The notes under the pieces are model-generated. The model had not been told where the DNA came from. It searched no databases and saw only the letters and a list, made by a program, of their open reading frames with translations. A DNA stretch of 64,000 bases from Nymphaea colorata. Taxonomy: Eukaryota > Streptophyta > Magnoliopsida > Nymphaeales > Nymphaeaceae. The position numbers were made by a program, and so were the translations under genes. Of this stretch, positions 57,398 through 64,000 are shown in pieces; the first letter of the stretch is position 1, and every line of letters begins with the position of its first letter. The DNA lies in the NCBI RefSeq assembly GCF_008831285.2, contig NC_045142.1, positions 26,611,876 to 26,675,875 on the forward strand, read 5' to 3'.

Positions 57398-60300
57398 CTA
57401 ATGCATAACCTGGGATTCACCAGGCACAATGCTCCTGAAAATGGCCGCGGCAACCGGCAAGAGACCAATCAGAGCAATCTGAAGCTGCTCTGAGCTGCTG
57501 GTCCTAACTGTTATCTGCCCACTTCGCTTGTTGTTCAGGCCAACGCGCACAGCAGTCTTGGTGCCACGGCCCACAGAAAACTGTGTCTGTAAGTTGGCAC
57601 CCAAGGCCAAGTCTCGCCGCCATTGCATCAGAGAGAGACCAAGGGTCGTGCCATCCTGCCCAATTGGATAATCCTTTTCCATGATTCGTGCCTCCAAGTT
57701 GGCACCGTAGGCCACATCACCTTGGGCACTCATAGCTCCTGCGCTCGCCGAAAGAGTTGCCTGTCTTCCAATTGAAATCTGATCCTCTATCTTGATTCCA
57801 GAGGCGACAGCCTGTCCGATGTGAGTGAAAGACAACCCGGCAGCAGTCCTGTTCTTCTTGAAGCTTTTGAACTTCGATTCACCTCTGAAAGTGTAAGCAA
57901 GCTGCTTACCAAGAGTTTGAACATCAAAGGCCGCCATCGTGGAGCCGTGATCCCCATGCTTCATAGCGATTGAAGAATCCATATGGATACTAAATTCTTT
58001 CTTGTCTTTGGTGATCTGCAATACAAGACCTGCTGGAAACCGACCAGACACCGTGCGATTATCCTCCAGGCTAATGCCATCGTATCCACAATCGTGATCC
58101 CAGCCATGGGCATCCAACACAGGGCGCACAAGCAGCTCAGATTCAGTTGATCGGTATCTGTATGCAGGGCTATCCCCATCAAATGTAGATGGCAATAGCA
58201 TGTCGGGAAGTGGGACTTGAATAGAGGGGGGGTCCCCATTCTCGGGATCAGATTCATCTGATCTACTTCTTGGGCACGAACCAGAGAGCTTCTCGGCTTC
58301 TCTCCTCTGGCTCAATTCCTCCTTCAATTGCTTCTTCTGGAATAGTTTCACTCGATAGTCATACTCCTGGAAATAGGCCTTCCTCTGTTCCTTGCTCAGC
58401 TTAGCTATCTGAGATTTTCCCAAAGGTTTGAATGGTGGAAGCTGATCATATTCTTCTTCGTCAGTATCAGCTTCAGGCAACTCTTCCTCCATCTCAAAGT
58501 ACGCTTCCTCATTATCTGCAGAGGCAAGACTAGGATGGGATCTTGACTGCAACAATGAGGACAGCAGAAATGGAACAGGTACTGAACGATAACGATGACC
58601 ACCGAACAAGAGTTTTGTGATGGCAGGATCTTGCGGTCTCAGTAGAGAATTTACTTCTGTTAAGATCTTAGAAGAGTAGCATAACAGGAGCAGCCGCGGC
58701 CGCCAACTCTGCCCATTGGGCAGCACCTGGTGGCCGCGTTGATTCCGTCTGCATGATGGGTGGTTCTCAACAAGCACCACCTGATTCATGAGACGCATAT
58801 CTCCAGCTGCCTGCCGGATGGAATTCTGAACGGCTTGCGACCTATGTGAAACCAATGTTTCATAAGGAAGTGGAGAGCCGCTGGGACCTTCTGGTGGTGC
58901 AGAAGATGCATGAGTGAGAGCCACGGTGACATTGAACCATATCGATGTCCCAAGGTTAGAGGTGATCGACTCTAACAATGGAAGATTATTGGTGTCACGT
59001 GAACAGGTGTCCATCCGATCGACATAAAAGATAATATCTGGTGGGAATTTCTTCATGAATTTCTTCACCGACGAAAGAATTTTCCTGTTGGTACGCTGTT
59101 CCATAACTGATGGTCTTAATCCTGGAGTATCAATCACTCGAAGTTTCACACCATCCACAATGCCAGTGATCACTCGCACCATACTTGTAGCTGGCTGAAA
59201 GGCATCGGTTGGAACTTTGTCTTCACCAAATATAGAATTGATGGTTGCACTCTTGCCAACTCCAGTCTTTCCAATGACCAAAATAGTGCAGGAGAAGTCG
59301 ATCTCCTCTTTGCCATCTTCTTCTAGCTTTTTTGCAGTTTGGAAAGCGGTGTCTAGGCTGAAGAGTCTAGTAGTTTTACTATTCCTCGTTCCTTCAGCAA
59401 GAGCTAACCTGTAAAGAACCTGAGCAACAGCCGACTCGTCGAGTGACTGTCCTAATCTGTAGACAAGGCGCAAAAAATTCATCCTGATCATGTTTATCTT
59501 GTCATGAAGCTTCTTCTCTTCATCATCCATGTTCTCTGTTTCTGATTCTCTTGTGGCTGAAGAAGCAAAATTACCCGCACTACTAATTCTGCGAGGTGCA
59601 GACAGACCTAATGCCGGAACTGATGATCCCAAACCGGCAGGGTTTTGAGAGGTGGATCTGGCATTAACATTGCTCGCGGCCTTCAACAGAGCAGTCAGGG
59701 TAGCTGAATCAAACAACACTTTATCATCATCACCATATTCTTCTTCTTCTTCACTATCTGCTGCCTCAATGATGTGAGATGCGGTAGACCCGTTCTCAGC
59801 AAATCTGACGTCAGAGTTTCTGGAGAACTTCACGAAATTCTCTAACTCCCTGACGAAATTCAAATCGTCACTGTTGTCACCTGTAGCAATCGATCCATCA
59901 TCAGCATCCAGCTCTTGCTTGTTTCTAATTTCGGAATCATTTGGCCCCTGTGAACTAGTTCGGTGTGTTAACTGGTTGTCTTGCAATCGGCCCGTTGGAT
60001 CAGAACCATCAACTTCAGTATCGTTCCCACACATCCCAACATAGGAACTGGTTTGGAACTCCCAGTCAGCAGCATCTATTGCCTCAGAAACCGGTTCCAA
60101 CGCTGGTTCAATCACCAAGCACGTTGAACCATCATCACTTGAACCAGCTTCAACCATTCCCTCCATCAGGGCCTCATCTAAAACAACAGTCTCTTTGCCA
60201 AAACCGACGTTTATACACGAGGCAGCACCATTGGGGTCTTCCCTCTTGGCAACAGTAGAACCCTTGGAGCCTAACGTCATGAAAGGTTCTTCATACACCC

Positions 60301-61282
60301 GCTCACCAACCACACCGCTCACGGAAGCCTCAACCATAATGGTATCCATGGAAGGTGAGTACTTCACATGTTCACTTGTTGCCTCAGCCTCTTTGTCAAA
60401 CTCTCTACTAAAAGGTACAGTTCGTTTCATCTCCTCTATGCTACGAACCTCATCTCCATCAACTCCAGCAACATCTACGCAGATAATGGACGAATCTACT
60501 TCTTCACGACCAAGTTCTGCAATTACCCTGGTGCCACCAGCCACTTTGGTCTCTATTGATCCCAACTTCCCGCCATTATCCTCTACCTCCAGAGAGCTCG
60601 TGCCAAAAGAACCAAGGGTTTCAGCAATTGGGTCACTTATAAAATCAGATTTTCCCTGCCCACCGTCAAAAAACTTCATCGCTCCGCCCGCTGCACCACT
60701 CTCCTTCCCCAACCCTACCCCTTCCGACGCCGAGCTCTCCTTCTCCTCAAACCTACCACCCACCAACCCCTCCTGCCCTGTTTCTACAGGGATTCTAAGT
60801 ACACCAATGAACCCATCATCCCCATCGCTAGAAACGCCATCCCTAACCTCACAATCTTCGTCTTCTGTCTCCGACGTCAGCTTCGCAACTGGCACCATCG
60901 TAACGGCTGGGCCGTAAATGCCGGGAGACGACGACAGGTCGTAGCTTCTCACAATTGGGACCCGACCACCGTCACCATCCTCCTCCTGTTTCTCCTCGAC
61001 AAGCTCATCTTCGAATCTTTCCGACGCATCCCAAGGCGTCTCCGAGGCGGTCTCGAACTCGTCGTCCCCGCTTAAGAAGCTTGCAGAATCATCGCTGAAA
61101 CGGCTCGCCACACCATCACTCTTGGCGCTAGCCTCGCTCGAGTAATAATCACCGTCATGATCATCATCGCTATCTCCAGAAAGGGGTGCCCTGATGGGCG
61201 GCAAGGGGGAGCCTGACGTAACGGCAGATGACGAAGGCGTCCCCTTTGCCCGGTAAAACGCAGCTGGGAGCCATGCGTCCAT
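57398..61282 (-). CDS. TOC159: TOC159-family chloroplast preprotein import receptor
   Basis: This is an outer-envelope GTPase that recognises transit peptides in the TOC translocon, together with TOC34-type GTPases and the TOC75 channel. It is a single exon of 1294 aa. Residues 1 to about 600 form the acidic A-domain, rich in D/E/S/G and poorly conserved. The G-domain has the P-loop GKTGVGKS (671-678), switch DTPG (718-721), and THASSAPP and VENHPSCRRN blocks. An acidic linker with YDQLPPFKPLGKSQ follows. The C-terminal M-domain (about 1050-1294; RPVLDAHGWDHDCGYDG, GKQLAYTFRGESKFK, GLNNKRSGQITVRTSSSEQL) anchors it to the envelope. M-domain wording fits the TOC159 clade better than TOC132/120, an assignment made from memory of the families. 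The ATG at 61282 (ACCGCCATGG) is chosen over an upstream GTG. No defect is seen. Confidence 0.96.
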   Translation of the reverse strand: MDAWLPAAFYRAKGTPSSSAVTSGSPLPPIRAPLSGDSDDDHDGDYYSSEASAKSDGVASRFSDDSASFLSGDDEFETASETPWDASERFEDELVEEKQEEDGDGGRVPIVRSYDLSSSPGIYGPAVTMVPVAKLTSETEDEDCEVRDGVSSDGDDGFIGVLRIPVETGQEGLVGGRFEEKESSASEGVGLGKESGAAGGAMKFFDGGQGKSDFISDPIAETLGSFGTSSLEVEDNGGKLGSIETKVAGGTRVIAELGREEVDSSIICVDVAGVDGDEVRSIEEMKRTVPFSREFDKEAEATSEHVKYSPSMDTIMVEASVSGVVGERVYEEPFMTLGSKGSTVAKREDPNGAASCINVGFGKETVVLDEALMEGMVEAGSSDDGSTCLVIEPALEPVSEAIDAADWEFQTSSYVGMCGNDTEVDGSDPTGRLQDNQLTHRTSSQGPNDSEIRNKQELDADDGSIATGDNSDDLNFVRELENFVKFSRNSDVRFAENGSTASHIIEAADSEEEEEYGDDDKVLFDSATLTALLKAASNVNARSTSQNPAGLGSSVPALGLSAPRRISSAGNFASSATRESETENMDDEEKKLHDKINMIRMNFLRLVYRLGQSLDESAVAQVLYRLALAEGTRNSKTTRLFSLDTAFQTAKKLEEDGKEEIDFSCTILVIGKTGVGKSATINSIFGEDKVPTDAFQPATSMVRVITGIVDGVKLRVIDTPGLRPSVMEQRTNRKILSSVKKFMKKFPPDIIFYVDRMDTCSRDTNNLPLLESITSNLGTSIWFNVTVALTHASSAPPEGPSGSPLPYETLVSHRSQAVQNSIRQAAGDMRLMNQVVLVENHPSCRRNQRGHQVLPNGQSWRPRLLLLCYSSKILTEVNSLLRPQDPAITKLLFGGHRYRSVPVPFLLSSLLQSRSHPSLASADNEEAYFEMEEELPEADTDEEEYDQLPPFKPLGKSQIAKLSKEQRKAYFQEYDYRVKLFQKKQLKEELSQRREAEKLSGSCPRSRSDESDPENGDPPSIQVPLPDMLLPSTFDGDSPAYRYRSTESELLVRPVLDAHGWDHDCGYDGISLEDNRTVSGRFPAGLVLQITKDKKEFSIHMDSSIAMKHGDHGSTMAAFDVQTLGKQLAYTFRGESKFKSFKKNRTAAGLSFTHIGQAVASGIKIEDQISIGRQATLSASAGAMSAQGDVAYGANLEARIMEKDYPIGQDGTTLGLSLMQWRRDLALGANLQTQFSVGRGTKTAVRVGLNNKRSGQITVRTSSSEQLQIALIGLLPVAAAIFRSIVPGESQVMH

Positions 61283-61344
61283 GGCGGTGTTCCTTTCCTT
61301 TCCGCCCTTCTTGGTTTTGGCTTTGGAGCGCAAAACATCAAGCA

Positions 61345-61352
61345 CTTATAAA
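61345..61352 (-). promoter_or_regulatory. Possible TATA box of TOC159
   Basis: TTTATAAG on the minus strand lies about 65 bp before the ATG, which would give a short 5' UTR of about 35 bp. It argues against the upstream non-ATG extension of the reading frame being coding. Confidence 0.35.
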
Positions 61353-64000
61353 GAGGACGTGTGAAATCCTTTTCCCATTCTTAAACTTTTCCTTTTTGTT
61401 GACACATTTCTCTCTCTCCTCTCTCTCTCTCTCATTTTATGCCTCAATGCTCGCAAGGCAAGGGTTTATAAACTCTTTGTTTAATTTTTCATATTTTATG
61501 TTAAAAAATGATAACCGTACATTTTGAAGAAGCTAATTTGGTAGAGGGCATGTATTGACATGTCGTATATAGACAATTTTTTAGTCCATGAATTGAAAAC
61601 TTTTGGGCACATATGAATGAAAAAGACAAGCACAAGCACAATGAACAAATTTCTTTGGAAAAGTAAAAATAATAATCATGTCATCGGCATGAAAAATCAA
61701 TTTCAGTAAGCTTGAATTCAGCTATCAGCAAGTGATTCAGTCTTTCAACTTTAGAAGCTTTTTCGCATAAAATCTGAAAAAGGATTAGCTTGAATTATAA
61801 GTCAGCTTATTCAAATCGACTTGGAAAAGAAGAGACGTAATTGCTTGCTTTGATATTACTACCTTTTTTGTTCGTTTCCTCTGTTATTTCACAATTATGC
61901 TTCTAATTGATTAAACTTCATAACTCATTATTTACTTCTTTCATATTATTTGGGAAAACTTAACTTTAATGTTTCCTTAATGTATATTTTTTGTATTTAA
62001 AGAAATTTGAATCTGTCAAAATTTCAATGTAGAAAGAATCCAATGTGATTCTAGGCTTTTCATGATACGAGTTTATCAAACAACAGCTTTTAATAATCAT
62101 TGGATAGATTAAGTTCACCATGAATGCTTTCCGCAGATTTTGTCAGATTGTCGATAGATAATTGTTTTCCAATATCTTAGGTCAAAGTTTGCGCTGGATT
62201 CTACAGTTCCTAGTTGCCCTTAGGATTCTCAGTATCCATTAATGACGCTCAGCATCCTTAATGTATCTCTGTGATTTTTGAACATTGGTTGTCACTATAA
62301 GTTAAAAACTTGACTATTTTAAATTGTCCTGAACCCAACTCAAAAGAACTGCTTAGAGAATTTTAAAATTTAAAGCTCATAACTGATTATTGTCAGTCCA
62401 AGTTATTATTTAGGCAATCTCATGAATAAGGATGTAATTGAGCCTGGATACGATTCTAGGATTTCGATTTTTTTTTTTCCTGGCTTTCTGGTAGTACCAA
62501 TTCATCCAGCTATGATTTTTTTAAAGTACTTGTTCAAACTAACCCGTTTAAATCCCTGGAAATTTATGGTATAAAAAGTAAACTATCTTTCACCAGCGTT
62601 TGAATTTTAGAACTTGGGTTTTGGACTTTTTCAACTGTTTCAATGAATTTAACGATGCTGCAAAATTATGCTTAATATTTCTCTGTGCCTCCCCTCTTTT
62701 CCATGACCATTGTTCTTAAATTTCTCTGCAGTTGGTCGAAGCGGACCTTCACTTAGAAAATACATATTTCACATGCTGATAGCACGAGAAGTATATAGGA
62801 AATGGAGCTTTAGAGTTTCAATTCATGTTTTACACGTGAGCCTTTTTTACAGGTCATCCAAAAAGAGAACCCGTGACAAGCATGCATTCCTCATGATCCA
62901 AAGACTACAATGGAGGACTGCCTAAAAGCAAAAGTTATTAGTGATAAAAAGCATGAGAGATGGTCTAATCTTTTTAGCATCCATAAATTATATATATATA
63001 TATCATCTTTAAACTTTTAAGCTTTCACAGGTGTCACAGGGCTTTCTGCAACAGATTTTGTGCATGTTCGCTTTCTGCAACAGATTTTGTGCATGAACAT
63101 TTCGCACCAAAGGGTTCGAACAATATTCTTCCTACCACCATTTCTTCTCCTAAACAATATGAATGCCCTTTTAATTTCCCTTTCTCTTCTATGACAATGA
63201 GGGACTCCTATCACATCAAACCAACTAACGTGCTTGATCTGTGAAGTAAACACACGTCGAGCTTCCACCATATACCAACTCTCATACTCGCAATTCAAAG
63301 CCAAGAGATCTGAGACACCTTGATAAAGATCAGATGTGCCCTAAGTTCAAGCTTATGAATCATGTTCAGATGCTCATAACCTAACAACCATTTTAAAGTT
63401 TCCTTCACTGCCATTACAGTAGTATATTTACAGCACCAAGAATCTGCCTCACATGAACAATTTGATCAAATAAGGCAGCAATCAGCTCAGTGCGTCCCGG
63501 CTGCCATTTCTTCATGTAGATGAGAGGCAGCCAACCACCAGTAATCGATCCTTACAACCATTCATCTTTATGCACTAGATTCAATGTGTATCACTAGCTT
63601 TGAGACTACTGCGCAGATTCCATGTCATCTAAAGCAAGGCATCCATCCATGGCGGGTGACTCCTCGACCTAGATGGATGAACTGCAGAAGGAAGATCTTT
63701 GAAGGTTTACTGTTGTGGCCACCACCTCACAACTGAGAAGTCCTTTGACATATTGGAAGCCAACCGTTTTGGCATGCGAGACAAATGTACATGCTGCATC
63801 AGTTACGATGGAGTAAACAGTGGAACAATTAAGACAAAAGTGAATGTCCACTTTACTCTGCCTTGTTTTAAGTTTTAACTAGGGAACCATGTGATCCTGA
63901 TGTACGAACAAGTGTTCAGCTTAACAGCATAGTTTTTTACTGGCAAGAATAAGCGTACTGCAAATTACAGAAAAGAGAAACACAATGTAGCCTCTAGCAG
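61353..64000. other. TOC159 upstream region and terminal spacer, no recognised gene
   Basis: CT-rich sequence at 61410-61433 belongs to the TOC159 promoter area. From there to about 62700 the DNA is AT-rich and empty. Frames at 62710-62925 (+), 63017-63304 (-) and 63669-63851 (-) have coding-like stretches without a family I recognise. They could be exons of a gene continuing beyond the window. A 29-bp tandem duplication lies at 63041-63096. Confidence 0.45.
63041..63096 (+). repeat. 29-bp tandem duplication
   Basis: GCTTTCTGCAACAGATTTTG starts at 63041 and again at 63070. Both copies continue TGCATG. Confidence 0.93.

Noticed and set aside
60195-60917. 240-codon open frame on the plus strand
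   Set aside because: It is antisense to the TOC159 acidic domain. The biased D/E/S codons on the minus strand leave the opposite strand open; it has no domain of its own.
61283-61345. 21-codon N-terminal extension of TOC159
   Set aside because: It would start with GTG, and a TATA-like element overlaps it. The ATG at 61282 has an excellent context.
63041-63096. Two 29-bp direct repeats resembling a CRISPR start
   Set aside because: There are only two copies, back to back with no spacer, in plant nuclear DNA.

Overview
This is nuclear DNA of a flowering plant. It carries spliced genes with GT/AG introns, plant-only families (PPR, RALF, DMP, REF/SRPP, TOC159), a Ty1/copia element interrupted by a Ty3/gypsy element, and AT-rich spacers full of TA and GA/CT microsatellites. 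I could not fix the lineage. The GC-rich RALF and REF/SRPP coding regions would suit a monocot or an early-diverging angiosperm, but that is only an impression.

Layout. 1-2.1 kb: a decayed hAT-type transposase gene (DUF4371/zinc-finger-MYM-like). 5.85-11.77 kb (+): a seven-exon gene for a Ppx/GppA-type exopolyphosphatase-like protein of about 534 aa, whose last exon carries an exact 34-bp tandem duplication that copies the splice acceptor. 11.8-19.2 kb: a repeat-rich spacer with a five-copy minisatellite, TA tracts and one unexplained open frame. 19.25-19.61 kb (+): a RALF1-like peptide hormone precursor. 25.16-31.88 kb (-): ALG3, the ER mannosyltransferase of N-glycan assembly; I resolved 13 exons giving 434 aa. 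33.7-35.6 kb (+): an intronless PLS-class PPR protein with E-type C-terminus. 37.73-38.40 kb (-): a DMP (DUF679) membrane protein. 42.05-44.80 kb (+): a three-exon REF/SRPP-like stress/lipid-droplet protein with a G-box and TATA box upstream. 46.51-55.82 kb: a copia element split by a gypsy insertion at 48.31-53.12 kb, with an intact 5-bp target duplication. 57.40-61.28 kb (-): an intronless TOC159-family chloroplast preprotein receptor. The rest, to 64 kb, holds no gene I recognise.

The genes form no operon or obvious cluster; they act separately in polyphosphate/nucleotide metabolism, peptide signalling, ER glycosylation, organelle RNA processing, membranes, lipid droplets and plastid import. 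The recurring structural theme is short direct tandem duplication: at least a dozen two-copy repeats of about 29-163 bp lie in introns, a splice site, coding DNA, flanks and the transposon itself. The most checkable observations are the duplicated acceptor in the Ppx/GppA gene, the nested transposons, and an ALG3 exon whose first 19 nt mimic a miniature intron.
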